Assembly: GCA_002786025.1 (NCBI GenBank)
Contig: NHNW01000012.1
Coordinates: 620,001 to 684,000 of the forward strand
DNA: 64,000 bases
Direction of reading: 5' to 3'
From: Zasmidium citrigriseum
Lineage: Eukaryota > Ascomycota > Dothideomycetes > Mycosphaerellales > Mycosphaerellaceae
Shown here: one piece after another, positions 40,520 to 51,497 of the stretch
Position numbering within the stretch: the first letter of the stretch is position 1
Layout: each line of letters starts with the position of its first letter
Made by a program: the position numbers and the translations under genes
Notes under the pieces: generated by a model
Told to the model about the DNA's origin: nothing
The model's input: the letters and a program-made list of their open reading frames with translations, nothing else
The model's database searches: none

Positions 40520-43500
40520 TCACTGCCGTGAGCCGAGAAGCTTGTACTGCACAGAGTCGTTGATCTGAGGCATGTCATAGACAGCCCGTAGAGCCCTTGG
40601 AGCTCGATCTCGAATCTGTTGAACACTTCCCACAAGTCGTTGAATTTTGTCTTGCTCTCGTCCCTGTTGCTGGCCCCTGGTAGCCTCTGTGTGGCGGAGC
40701 CCTATGTATGCGGCTGCAAGATGAACCATCGTGTGATACTGCGGCATCAGTTGGCCCGGACGAAGGTAGCTAGCTCGTATGTACTGCGTGCCTTGGGCTC
40801 TGGCAGGCGGTTCTGCCCTGAACTTGGTGCGTGAACGCCGAACCCAGCCAGGAAAATTGGGCATCAGATACCGCTCTGTGAGTGTGAACGCCAGGAGGAC
40901 GAGTGGTGGCGATGCGGTGCAGAGATGAACGATCAATCGGTTCCAGGTATTGTTGTCAAAAACATACCCTTGACTGAGAAGCTTGGTGCACAGTACAACC
41001 ATATCGACCACGCGATACTCTCGAGATAGACTGGCAATGTAGTGGCGGAATGCATTCGTCAGGATGTGCGCACGTCCTGGAGATGGTCGAGGGCCCAGGA
41101 GCGTGGTCGGCTGAGAAGGTACAACCTGGGGTTCTTGCACTGCTTTGACCTCGCTGCCAGATGCGAATCCTATCTCTGCGCCGCTATTGTCGTTGGGCGG
41201 CGCCAGATGGAGAGCCTGAGATGCTGATGGCTGCTGGGATTCTGCAGGGGAATTGTCGGCGGGCTTGAAGTCGGGCACAACCTGAGAAGGGGCGATCAAG
41301 TCGGCTTGTTGTTTTGCGAGTTCCCAGTAGGTCTCCACCTGCTTGTATTCTCCTGCCTGCAGAAGTGCGTTCATCAAGGCCGTCAATATTCGCATCGGGG
41401 GTGGTTCTTCCGGGTGCTCTGTATCGTGCTCGCGATACAGCCGAAACATCTCGGTCACTGCTTCCAAGCATCGCCGAGTGCCATGTATGTACATGATGGA
41501 ATCGACATAGGCGGCCACGGCCTGTCCACGATCGTAAGAGGCATAGCCGAAACCAGGATCTTTGGGTGCCAGGTCAGATCCATCCCGCGTGCCCAATGAC
41601 TCTTCGAGCTGAGAAATAACTTCTTCCAGAGGTGCCGGTTCACCGTTCATGTTCGCTGGCTTCTCTTTATGTTCATGCATAGCTTTTGCCCTGAGATAGG
41701 TCCGGTAGGTAGCCAACGAAGGTCTGACATTGTCGCGGACCATCCTTGCGTAGAAGTCAACGGCCTCCTGGTACATTCCTTGATTGGTATATCCGGCGAC
41801 AACAATGGCGTAGTGCAGAGCCGTTGGTCGCAGTCCTAGTCGGGGCAGGGCAGCGGTCAGAATCTTTTTAGCGCCGCTCGTCTGTCGAAGATGAATCAAC
41901 GCTTGCATCAAGGCGCTGTAAGTCCACGTATTCATGCGGATATCTGCAGCCTGCATCCACCGGTACACGTTCATGGTCTCGTCTATGTCCCGTCTTAGCG
42001 CATGGGTCGTGATCAGAATATTGAAGCAAGTCGTGAGCGACCCCAAGACTTCGCCGGCCTTCACCTGCTGGACCGTGTTGCTGAGGACTTCAGTGGCTTG
42101 ACGCACATCGCCGCAATTCACAAGTGCTTGGATATAGCTTGATATCAGTGGCGTGGTTCTTCTTTCTTGCACCAAGGTGTCGAATTGCCGTAGAATGTCT
42201 TCGACGCCCTCCGCATCGCCACGTCGGGCAAACATCTCGGCGATTGGCTGCATCTGGTATGCGTCCGGTTTCAAGCCAGTCTTCAGAAATCGTTTGAAGG
42301 TCATGATCCCTCCGTCGAGATCGTCTGCCCGCGAATGGGCGTATATCAAGTTGGTCCAGCACTTCTGCGGCACTTCATCATTGTTGGCCTTGCACAGATC
42401 CTCGACCATTTTGAACGCTTTCTTGGCGTTATGGATGTCAGCTCGTCGAGCGTGTACGTGAATCAGCGTCCAAAGTGAGTCGCGCTGATGAGTATACTCC
42501 GGATAATCATGACGGAGATTACCGTACCACTGCTCCAGCTTCGAGGGTAGACCCATGCTGGCGTAGAAAGACATCAATTCATGTATCGCCGGAACGTTCA
42601 ACTTGCCGTGGTCCTTCTTCCAGTGACTGATAATCGAATTGACGCTGATGGTGTGCGTTGTGCGCCTCAAGTCTCGCATGCTGCTTGCAAGTCTGATCAC
42701 CCTTTGCAGGAGCGGTAGTAGCATCCATTCAGGCGCACGGCTTATGCCAGTCTTCCGATAGCTCTGAAAGAGAGACGAAACGATATGGTGCACAGGCGCA
42801 TAGTCGTCCCGTGAACTGAACCGTTCGAGCAAGACCGACATTGCCTTCTCGAGGATCTTTGGGGCTTTGGCGTTCCATCGGCAAATGGCGTCAAAGATGC
42901 AGTGAAGCTTCTTGCTAGGCAGTGGCTTAGGCATTGGATCCTGCAGAAACTGATAAAGAGCTTCTTCGGACATTCTGGCACACAAGAGCCCGTAGGGTGC
43001 TAGGCCAGGCTTGCGCTTCCGGTTCATCCAGTGTATCCGCTTGTACAAGCGTACAGAAGCATCCATCAGATTCACAGCCTCTGACACATTGAGCCAGAAA
43101 ATTGCCAGCTGGCTCTGTTGTCCGATCTCTTCGAAAGCCTCGTGGTGTTGATTCTGCACCTCGAGCGCGACTTCCCAGAGCTTATGCTGAATGGCGTATG
43201 TAAACAACTCCTTGGAGATTTGATGCCCGTTGGGGATGTTGCGCAGAGCTTCCGTGTGCAGTCCGAGGGCGAAGTCGAGATCGTTTCGCCGAAGAAATGC
43301 TCTAAGGGTAGCCTGATAGATGGGGAGCTGCCGATCTTTCAAGGGAATGGCGTAATATAGAGAGATGCAATGCGCATCCGCCAGATCGTTGCTTCTGGAA
43401 GCAAAGTATGTAAGAAGCCAACTCTTAAGATGCGCGTCTTCTCTGTCGTCGGCTGTGAGCAGATTGTACAGTGACCAGGCACGAGCGGTTGTGTCCATGC

Positions 43501-44221
43501 CCCTGGTCACTCGACGACCTGCCACAAGTTCGCGCAAAGCTTTCAATGGGTTGTCCACGTTCTCAGCGATTCCAGATTCTGCAAGCTCTCCAGGTGTGTC
43601 CGCAAATTCATCAACATCCTCTGCGTCGTCCTGCAACTCGGACGGCTCTTTCCTGATCAGACCATTTGCCGAGATGACATCTTCTGTCTCCTGCTCCCCA
43701 TCTAGCTCGATCTCATCTCGGGGTGAGGCGAACTCCTTCCCTCTGACACCAAACACACGCTCGACTGGATCATTGGCCCTTGCCTCATCACGCTCTTGCT
43801 TCCTAGCCGCAGCAGCACTCTTCCCATACGATCGTACAGAATAGCCCCTCGGTGCCTGAATGAAACCTTCGGGCAACCTCCTCGCATTTCTCCTCTCCCA
43901 TCTTTCGAAACATTGTCCACTCGTCCTGTGAAGCCAAGCCAGCGCTTGTGGAGGATACAAGAAGTCCAGAAACACGCTATCGTGCTGGCCATACGATCCC
44001 CCAGCGCATGACTTCTGATTTCGGCCAGTGTCATCGTGTTTCAATGGCAGATCGTTCGGCGTGGAAATAAGTGAAAGAGCCCAAGAGGGCAAATCGAGGC
44101 CACCGGCGCCATGAGCCCAGAAGGAAGAATGGAGCATGCGCTTGCTCCGCGGGGCCTGCTGAGCGCATTTGAGAGAATCGCGGGCTCCGGCTTTGAGGCA
44201 TGCGGTGGCTCGCTCTAGCAT
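40520..44221 (-). CDS. Mitochondrial pentatricopeptide repeat (PPR) protein
   Basis: Single exon, 1233 aa. The first 50 residues are basic and carry SKRMLHSSFWAHGAG, a mitochondrial-type leader also recalled from CYA-5-like fungal PPR proteins. An acidic stretch (180-220) precedes paired-helix repeats of about 35 residues between 250 and 1050. Examples are TWTYSALMQALIHLRQTSGAKKI, split as TWTYSALMQAL then IHLRQTSGAKKI, and ALHYAIVVAGYTNQGMYQEA, both with the usual Y-x-x-L/I positions. Such proteins bind mitochondrial RNA and control processing, stability or translation, often of COX1. Which transcript it serves cannot be told here. A Gln-rich low-complexity part lies near 1000-1050. Confidence 0.86.
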   Translation of the reverse strand: MLERATACLKAGARDSLKCAQQAPRSKRMLHSSFWAHGAGGLDLPSWALSLISTPNDLPLKHDDTGRNQKSCAGGSYGQHDSVFLDFLYPPQALAWLHRTSGQCFERWERRNARRLPEGFIQAPRGYSVRSYGKSAAAARKQERDEARANDPVERVFGVRGKEFASPRDEIELDGEQETEDVISANGLIRKEPSELQDDAEDVDEFADTPGELAESGIAENVDNPLKALRELVAGRRVTRGMDTTARAWSLYNLLTADDREDAHLKSWLLTYFASRSNDLADAHCISLYYAIPLKDRQLPIYQATLRAFLRRNDLDFALGLHTEALRNIPNGHQISKELFTYAIQHKLWEVALEVQNQHHEAFEEIGQQSQLAIFWLNVSEAVNLMDASVRLYKRIHWMNRKRKPGLAPYGLLCARMSEEALYQFLQDPMPKPLPSKKLHCIFDAICRWNAKAPKILEKAMSVLLERFSSRDDYAPVHHIVSSLFQSYRKTGISRAPEWMLLPLLQRVIRLASSMRDLRRTTHTISVNSIISHWKKDHGKLNVPAIHELMSFYASMGLPSKLEQWYGNLRHDYPEYTHQRDSLWTLIHVHARRADIHNAKKAFKMVEDLCKANNDEVPQKCWTNLIYAHSRADDLDGGIMTFKRFLKTGLKPDAYQMQPIAEMFARRGDAEGVEDILRQFDTLVQERRTTPLISSYIQALVNCGDVRQATEVLSNTVQQVKAGEVLGSLTTCFNILITTHALRRDIDETMNVYRWMQAADIRMNTWTYSALMQALIHLRQTSGAKKILTAALPRLGLRPTALHYAIVVAGYTNQGMYQEAVDFYARMVRDNVRPSLATYRTYLRAKAMHEHKEKPANMNGEPAPLEEVISQLEESLGTRDGSDLAPKDPGFGYASYDRGQAVAAYVDSIMYIHGTRRCLEAVTEMFRLYREHDTEHPEEPPPMRILTALMNALLQAGEYKQVETYWELAKQQADLIAPSQVVPDFKPADNSPAESQQPSASQALHLAPPNDNSGAEIGFASGSEVKAVQEPQVVPSQPTTLLGPRPSPGRAHILTNAFRHYIASLSREYRVVDMVVLCTKLLSQGYVFDNNTWNRLIVHLCTASPPLVLLAFTLTERYLMPNFPGWVRRSRTKFRAEPPARAQGTQYIRASYLRPGQLMPQYHTMVHLAAAYIGLRHTEATRGQQQGREQDKIQRLVGSVQQIRDRAPRALRAVYDMPQINDSVQYKLLGSRQ

Positions 44222-44766
44222 GCCACCCGCCGTGGCGATGCTGCGAGGGCTATGAGACGGAGGAGCGAGCGGCGTGGATGGCAGTGACGTTCATCACTCC
44301 GCCGTCCAAGATGTTCGAGGTCGAGAGGTAATGGAGTTGTTTGTTGCGTGGTCGATTAATGAATTGGGAGATCAGCAAAAGATCGAAGACGACATCGATG
44401 TCAATGTGTCACGTGCTTCGTTTGCGGAGCTTCGGGGGTGAGCACTCGACCTCACCTCGACTTTGACCGCACTCTTCTTCACTTCCATCGACACACAACG
44501 AACTCTTTCAGCTCGAAAGTGGCAGAAAATGGTCGATAAAATGTTATCAATGGAAAGGAGCAAGAATGCCACCCACCGTTCTCCGCCATCCGCCTCTTTG
44601 TGTTCATTTTCTGTAGCCTGCTACAGCACTCTCTCCAATGTTCCGGGTTGATTCCACATGGCTCTTGATTCTTCCGGCTCCCATTCTCCCTGCGCCAACT
44701 GCGATATATAATCGGTCTCTGGCCGAGATCCTCTCCAATCGTTCCTTACAGAGGTTCAAGTTGGAA
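44222..44766. other. Divergent promoter region with TATA element
   Basis: Between the PPR gene and family member 3. A CACGTG E-box-like hexamer lies near 44411. ATATATAAT at 44704-44712 lies about 55 bp before the ATG of member 3 and is the likely TATA box. No further gene is supported. Confidence 0.5.
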
Positions 44767-46334
44767 ATGGATGACCAGTGGCAATTCAGTTTGTGCGGAA
44801 CGTTGATGAACAAGTTCGTCGACTGCAAGGGCCTTCGCGCAGAGGTAGGAGAGGGTTACCCCTGCTTCTGCGATTGATATTGCTAACCTGAGCACAGGAA
44901 TTGCGAGATGAACTTCAGGACCATTTCCGCGCCGAACGAGAATCTGACGTGACCTACCACTTCGCTCACGAGGGATGTGCAATTCAACGCCCACTTCACG
45001 AGATCTTGTGCCACCGGCAAATCATCCACTATCGCCCAGAATGGCCTCTCCCCATCGATCCGAACATCCAGATTCACATCAATCGCCATGCACTACGTCC
45101 GGTCGAACGGGCCGCGATCTTGGTATTTGAATTTGGTGAAAGCACAGAGGAGCTTGACTCCGAAATCTGGACGAACGCTGTCTTTGAGTATTCATTCGAC
45201 GACACATTGCACTGCTTCAAGGACAGAGTCCGAGCCACGATTGCCAGGAAACTCTCACGACAGCAGATGCTCAACCGCTCTCTTGTTCGAGAGGACATCG
45301 AAGAGAACGATGAGGAAGCCGAAGAAGATGACGATTCAAAGATTGAGGTGCCGGCACTTCGAGTGCGGTTCAGAACCTTGGTGCACTCTCCCGACGATCG
45401 GGAAGTATATCTCGACTTGGATGCCAATGACGAACATGCGAATCGCATCGCTACGGTCTCTGACTTGTTTGAACATCCTGATGCGGTTTCCCGTTCGGAA
45501 CTGCAAGTCACCGCTCAAATTGATGTCACCGAATTGGGTCCCTCTCACGACAGCAACATCGTCCTATGCGCTCGCCGGCCACCAAAGTCTCCGATCTATA
45601 TCCGTGTGGGAGATTACCGGAGACAAGTCGATAACGGACTCAACGACGTTCATGTGAAACACTCCATAATGGCAAGGCTCGATCATCGCAGACGACAGTT
45701 TCTGGATCTGTACGAGACGAATTCATGGCTGTTCCATGATTTCAGCATCACCGATCCAGAAGCCGGTAAGCAAGCTCGATTCATTCCAGATGATTGGGAC
45801 AGACTCCCAGCATTTAAGGGCGTGGAGAGCCTGGCCGAGCTGGAGGAAGTGGCCTTGCAGTTGCCACCCAAAGACTCAGACGCGCCGTTCTTGCCAAGCA
45901 TGACTTTGAACGAGTATCAAAGCCCAGGCCCGGCAAGGATGCCCGGCAACAAAAATGCAAAAGTTGCAATCCGCCTCGTCAATCACCTCGAAGACGACCG
46001 TGCCCAAGGACCTGACTTTGACATCAACTGCCAAATCGGTGGCCAGAATAGGGACACGCCAAAAACAATCGAGGCGACCATCAGATCGATCATGCGGCAA
46101 TACAACGAAGAGAAGGTGTTCACTCTCCTAAAGCCTATGTTTCAAGACCTGAAGGACACTTGGCGGTGCGACTTGTGGATCATGCCACAGAAATCGAGGA
46201 AGTTGTTCAAGTTTCAGGAGACGAACATCTTCGCGGAATTCATGGACCAGGAAATGATTGATGCGGGCGAAGATCGTGTCTACATGGAGTGCCACATTTG
46301 GTCAATCGACGAGGAAAGCCCGGAGGGACTTTAG
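44767..46334 (+). CDS. Unknown expanded family, member 3
   Basis: Exons are 44767-44844 and 44898-46334, giving 504 aa. The first exon is 78 bp and phase 0, like that of member 4. The N-terminus WQFSLCGTL corresponds to WQFRLCGSL of member 4. Further shared blocks are RVRFRTLVHS, a SELQVT strand, FLPSMTLN, KVAIRLVNHL and DTWRCDLWIMPQ, ending in DRVYMECHI. An acidic run (EENDEEAEEDDD) lies near residue 165. No known domain is recognised; the pattern suggests two beta-rich modules joined by linkers. The ATG at 44767 is preferred to one 43 codons upstream because it matches the start of member 4 and lies downstream of a TATA box. Confidence 0.75.
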
Positions 46335-46785
46335 GTGAGGAGACTTTGGGGACTGACGGACACGGACATGGGGATGGGACTCTCATTGCCCAGATCAAAC
46401 TCTGTAAGTCTTTCAGTAGGTATGCTGATCAACTTCGTCTCACCTCTTTCCTCATAAGTTTCTTGTTGTCTCTTTCCTTCCAAAGTTTGCTGCATCCTCC
46501 ACGCGTTACCCTTGTCTGAGTCTCGCGCTTCTGCCTTCCATAATGACAGACAGCATGGAAACATCACCAGACATCCGTTTCTACTTCGTTCTATGTTCGT
46601 TGACTTCTGGCGTTCGATGTCTCGTTTGCTACCTGTTACAAGATGGTCCTCGTCGTTATGCAGACGAGCCACAATACTCCTGAGGCTTCCAGCATGCAGC
46701 ATCAAGGCCACCATGCGAGCAATATATAATAAGCGCTCGCTATGTGTGCTACTCATCTCGACATCCAAGGGAACTTCCATTCGCC
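46335..46785. promoter_or_regulatory. Spacer and promoter of family member 4
   Basis: Contains a likely TATA box (AATATATAAT, 46721-46730) about 56 bp upstream of the ATG. It is flanked by an inverted repeat, GCGAGC at 46715-46720 and GCTCGC at 46735-46740. Member 3 has a TATA box at a similar distance. Overlapping frames here have no features. Confidence 0.45.
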
Positions 46786-48318
46786 ATGCCAAGCATTTGG
46801 CAATTCAGACTCTGTGGCTCATTGCGCAGCGTGAACATCGACTGCAGCAACAAGACTAAAGAGGTGAAACCATTTGGCGAGCGCCGAGCTTACATTCCAA
46901 TCTTGCTGACTGCTCTCCAGGCACTAGAAGATGATCTCTTCGACGCCTTCCACCTCGACGAAGATGCCACGCTGACGTGGCACTCTCACTTGCAATGCAC
47001 TCATAAGCGGCCATTCGAAGAGATCCTCGAACTAGGCGATGGCCATCACAGCGTCGAGATCCATGTCGATCGGAAAGAAGGCGCTCTTGCATACGATTCG
47101 AGTGCGCGATTGACTTTCCAATTCGATGCAACAACGGACGGAGTCGACCGTGAAATCTGGAGCGACAAGATCATCAATTTCCACAAACTCGAGACGCCCG
47201 CGACGTTCGCGAACGACATTCACCACCACATCCTCCGCAAAGTCAGGCGGCAGCAGCGTTTGGGCCCGGCTCGACAACTACGCCCGCGTCCAGAAGACGG
47301 GTTGGCACAGCCCGGCACTAGAACAGAGGAGTCAGCAGTGCGTCTACGGTTCAGTACCATTGTGCATTCTGCGGACCCCAACAACGAGAAGGCCTTGGAC
47401 TTGGACCGTGATCCATATATGGAACGTCTTACGGACATTTCCAGCATGTTTCAAGATCCAACCTCTTTTTCCGGAACGGAGCTAAAGGTGACGGTCAACA
47501 TAGCCGTCAGCAACGCAGACGATGCTGGCGCAGGGTACATCGTTCAACGAGTTCGACCACCGCCACGGACACACACAGACTTCCGCATTGGAACATCTGG
47601 AGATCCCGTCCAGGATTCCCCCAATCACGTTGCGTTCGAATATGTCCTGTTCGTGAGACTGGATGAAGAGAACGACGAAGCTGTCCAAGAAATCACCGCA
47701 TGGGACCTTGGAGATATCAGCATCGGCGACCGTTACCGAAGAGTTATCAACGTTGACTTCCCACAAGAAATGCACAACTACTTGCCAGAACTCAAGCGCG
47801 TGAAAACAGTCAAGAGCTTGAGGAAGAAGATTGACAAGCCCGACGCACAAAGTCCTCTTCTCCCATTTCTACCTACGATGAGCCTTAGCTCATCTATGAT
47901 GCCTTTTCAGGAGAACCCACCTCGCATGGCCGGGAAGGACAAGGCTAAAATCGTCGTAAGATTGGTCAACCACCTCACCACCTTAGAGACCGACCACGCC
48001 AAATTCGACGAGCCCAATTGCCAAGTCAGCGCAAAGAATGACTCCTCGGCGGCAGACATCGAGCGAGATATTCTGAAATGGGTGAAAGCAAACGAAGAGG
48101 TCGTTAAAGAGTTCCTGTTCGAGGGAGTACTAAAAGACACTTGGAAGTGTGAGCTGTGGGTCTTACCGCAGCACTCGACCGAGCCACATCAGCTCTTCAG
48201 GTTTGATGATACCGTCAATGTTGGGTTCGCGGACTTCATGGACAGAGGCAAGATCGCTGCTCGTGAATTCCGTGTCTACATCTGGCCAGAGGATGAAGAG
48301 ACTGTCAGGGGTCGTTGA
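46786..48318 (+). CDS. Unknown expanded family, member 4
   Basis: Exons are 46786-46863 and 46921-48318, giving 491 aa. The proposed 57-bp intron (GTGAAA donor, TTGCTGAC branch, CTCCAG acceptor) contains no stop and is a multiple of three, so the frame runs through it. It is treated as an intron because it sits exactly where member 3 has its phase-0 intron and the join restores alignment (DCSNKTKE then ALEDDL, against DCKGLRAE then ELRDEL). Retention would add 19 residues. Shared motifs are VRLRFSTIVHS, TELKVT, LPTMSLSSS, KIVVRLVNHL and DTWKCELWVLPQ. Function unknown. Confidence 0.75.
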   Translation: MPSIWQFRLCGSLRSVNIDCSNKTKEVKPFGERRAYIPILLTALQALEDDLFDAFHLDEDATLTWHSHLQCTHKRPFEEILELGDGHHSVEIHVDRKEGALAYDSSARLTFQFDATTDGVDREIWSDKIINFHKLETPATFANDIHHHILRKVRRQQRLGPARQLRPRPEDGLAQPGTRTEESAVRLRFSTIVHSADPNNEKALDLDRDPYMERLTDISSMFQDPTSFSGTELKVTVNIAVSNADDAGAGYIVQRVRPPPRTHTDFRIGTSGDPVQDSPNHVAFEYVLFVRLDEENDEAVQEITAWDLGDISIGDRYRRVINVDFPQEMHNYLPELKRVKTVKSLRKKIDKPDAQSPLLPFLPTMSLSSSMMPFQENPPRMAGKDKAKIVVRLVNHLTTLETDHAKFDEPNCQVSAKNDSSAADIERDILKWVKANEEVVKEFLFEGVLKDTWKCELWVLPQHSTEPHQLFRFDDTVNVGFADFMDRGKIAAREFRVYIWPEDEETVRGR

Positions 48319-48816
48319 ACGATGAGATGAGGAGACCACTTTGCGTTCACTGCATTGAAATCGTGCTGGGCGGGTTTTAGGGAGACCTGATCTATGGACC
48401 TCGTCAATTGAAAGCCTCATTCAACGTCTTTGACCTCCTCCAAACCACTTGCTCATCCTCTGCTCGTTCAAAGACACCCTATTCCTCGAAATACCGTGTT
48501 CCCCGTGATAGAATCTCAAGAATATGTACACTGAGAACGAGCTCGTTCCAATTCCCTTGGTCTTCTTTCCTGAAACTACCTGACTTCCATAAGTCGAGCA
48601 GAAAGACAGGCGAACGATCGTGGTAGCGAATGGGACTTCTCTCAGGCCTCGCAGCCCCCAAAGCCGATTCACTTGCTCCCGACGAGAAGAACATTCACGG
48701 CACCCTAGAATTAACCAGACACACAACCCAGAACGCCATGGCATCCTCTCGCTCCATTTGCCTGCCTCCTGCTCCGAGAGAGTATCACATTCCCCAATCC
48801 CCTTCACCCAGCAACC
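48319..48816. other. Intergenic spacer
   Basis: 3' flank of member 4 and promoter of the next gene, with a C/A-rich leader just before 48817. Overlapping frames on both strands are low-complexity and look non-coding. Confidence 0.5.
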
Positions 48817-49768
48817 ATGCCTCCCCGACGCAAAACCACCCAAGCCCAACCCAAAATCCTCAAGATCCGTCTCTGCAAATACTCCTTTCCCAACGAGGGC
48901 CAAGAAGACCTCTCTCCACCCCTCGAACTCGACCCCAAAGACTTCCCCCACCTCGACACAGACCACGGATGGGAAGTAAGTCTTGCCCCTTTCCCTCTCC
49001 ATTCCCCTCCTCCTCTGACCATATTCTCAGGCCCTCGAGTCCCACCTCTGCCGCAACTTCAACATCAGCCCCTCAACCCACACCCCAACAATTCACGACC
49101 CGGACGACTGCAACGATCCGATAACTCCAGAAACTCTTGGCAAGCGCAACTTCGACTGGAAACAGATCTACCTCGTCCACTTCCACAAGCTCGAAATCGA
49201 ATCAAACCAAATCGGAGACGACTACTCGATTCCAGCCTATCTGAATGAAGAGCCTGCAAGCAGTAACTTCCCAATCCCTCTCCACGATCCCAAGAAACCG
49301 TCCCGACCCCTAACGCAAATGGACCCCTTGGATGCCGAGGGCCTGTGGGATCCCGTACCCAATTTCAGCGACGAACCACCTCCTCCAGCACCAGCAGAAC
49401 CTCAAGCTCCTGTAAATCGAACCTGCCCTTCTTGTGGCTTCTTCCAATCGTCGAACTCGAGCGATCAGGAAATCCACTACGAGGACTGCGAACTCCAGAT
49501 GGACTCTTATATGAGGCCTGCGGCTGCAAGGCTGAATCCGCCCTTTCAACGAGTGGAGTCAGAAGGCGACGGTGTGCGAGAGGAGGAAGGCCATGATCCT
49601 GGGGCGGAGGACGTCGAGGCTGATGGGACTGCGAACGGCGAAGTCGAAGCGGCAAATGCGAATCGTGATCAGGAAAGCGGGAATACAGAGCCTCAGTGGA
49701 TCTTGAACGACGATGGCAGTCCGCGGCACCGCGGGACCCTGGCGGACTTCTATGAAGAGCTGGACTGA
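48817..49768 (+). CDS. Unrecognised protein, possibly a remote member of the expanded family
   Basis: Exons are 48817-48975 and 49031-49768, giving 298 aa with a phase-0 intron of 55 bp. The first exon has ILKIRLCKYS, which resembles the KVKLC and RVRLC strand of members 1 and 2 at the same distance before a phase-0 intron. After the intron a WKQIYLVHFHKLE strand may match their K-x-Y-L-x-Y-x-x-H segment. A CPSCGFF...H-x-x-x-C arrangement (about residues 190-215) could bind zinc. The C-terminal 80 residues are acidic and disordered. No named domain. The relationship to the family is weak and inferred. Confidence 0.68.
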
Positions 49769-49871
49769 AGTGTAAGCTGGGACTGGTTGGAAAGTGATGA
49801 GATAAACTGTCCAATCTCGTGAATAGTCATGTACATGCGAAAGCGAGAGCACTGATAGCCCCATCAATTAC

Positions 49872-51497
49872 CTAAGAGTACTCAAACCGATCCGGCATAA
49901 TCACTGGCGCGGCAAGCGTCCATCCAAAGATAGTGTAGCACACCCAAGAACTGACAATCTTGACCCAACTGGCCCAGTATGTGCGTCCAACAGGAACGAA
50001 GTCGTGTTGGTCGTCATTAGGCTTGTCCAAGCTGGTGATGTTCTGCGTGAGGAGCGTTGCTACCCATGCGGTGGCCAGCATGAAGATGACGTGGAAGAGC
50101 GAGTAGTTGTACTGTGTTCGTTGTTTCTCGTCATCAAGCTTGTGCTTGCCAGTCTTATCGTCGTCGTCTTCATCGTCGCTCTCGTCGAGGGCTGAGGCCG
50201 GAAGGGCTCCAGACTCCACAGCGCGACGCAAAGCTTCTTGGCGCATAGCTCGTCGGCTCTCGGGTTGAGTGTCGACAAGATCGTGGCCGGCAGCCTCATC
50301 ATCCATGCTAACAGCCTGGTAGCCACCCTTGCCAGAGCCCATGGCAAGACCGTAAGTTGCTGCTCTGGTGGTGGTGTAGGCGCATGTGACGAATGTAACG
50401 ACCGCTCCAATGATGATGCTCGCGGTTCGGGTGCCAGTTGCTCGGACGAGTGGGTTGCAAGATTTGTCATCTGGCTCCATGGCCACCGCGCTCATGGTGA
50501 GGTAGGTGCAGTAGACGGATACCATCGCAGATTGGGCCAGACCGGCGCGTGGGTTGGTCGCTTGAATGCTCGGGTGAATCGACATGACGCTGATAGCAAT
50601 CAAGAAGATCAGGTTGACCTAAATCACGTTAGTCGGGATTCCCATTCCAGTACTTCACAATACATACCGTGATCGCAGCTTGGTTCATGGAGCATCCGCT
50701 ACCAGCAAAGAAGATGTACATGATGATAATCATGGCAAAGCTTCCCAGGTACATGCCCAGTGTGGAGCCAATCAGAACACCGCGCCAAAGTCCAGAGTCC
50801 GTATCTTCAATCTTCTCGATGCAGTACTCAGCGAAAGTATGCGCCAAATCAACCAACAGCACCAGGCCGAGCAGCAGGAACAGCACAGCTCCAACCAGCG
50901 CGACATAGTTGCCCCAGACTTCGAAGAACGTGTTTGGTATCAAGAAGCTGAGCACGATCAACCCAATCCATGCGACAAGCTTCGGTCCCCAAAATCCATT
51001 TTGTATAGCCGCCCGTGAATCTTTCGAGGTCGTGACCCCAACTAAAAGGAAGGCAAGAACGAAGTGGAGCAAGCCGAGCGCGAAGTTGATGCGGTGAACT
51101 GCTGCAAAGCCGAAGCAGGCATGACCGGCGCAATCGATAGTAACGTAGTCGAGGAGGAGACCTTGGAGTTTCTTGACGGCCCAGTCGGTGAGCATCACCC
51201 ATGAGAGGAGCGAGTTGATGAGGAGGATGAGGGCGTAGGCGATACGCGTGGCGACACTGTTATTGCATTTGCCGCAGGCTGAGCAGACGGCGCTACATGT
51301 GGCCTAGAATCATGTCAGTGACTATTGTAGACATCGTTGGTAATAGATATAACATACCGCACCGCAACAACTGGCGAGGAAGGTCATGGCCTAGACTTCC
51401 AATCAGTACTTTGCGCCGGCGTGGCGGACGGCTTCGATTCACTCACCGTACCCATGCTTGGGACTGCCAGCAACGGGAGGGAAAGTAATGCACCCAT
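49872..51497 (-). CDS. TMS1: Serine incorporator family membrane protein (TMS1/SERINC)
   Basis: Exons are 51497-51447, 51390-51358, 51303-50668 and 50618-49872, giving 488 aa; the second exon encodes only 11 codons. The N-terminus (MGALLSLPLLAVPSMGT, then FLASCCGAATCSAVCSACGKC) carries the cysteine-rich start typical of SERINC/TMS proteins. About ten or eleven hydrophobic helices follow, with FGFAAVHRINFALGLLHFVL and a SIHPSIQATNPRAGL-like segment. An acidic cytoplasmic loop (DESDDEDDDDK) precedes the last helices, and the TYWASWVKIVSSWVCY block ends the protein. Family members occur in ER, vacuole or plasma membranes and affect lipid distribution; the original serine-carrier role is disputed. 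It is divergent from the AhpC/TSA-like gene. Confidence 0.92.
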
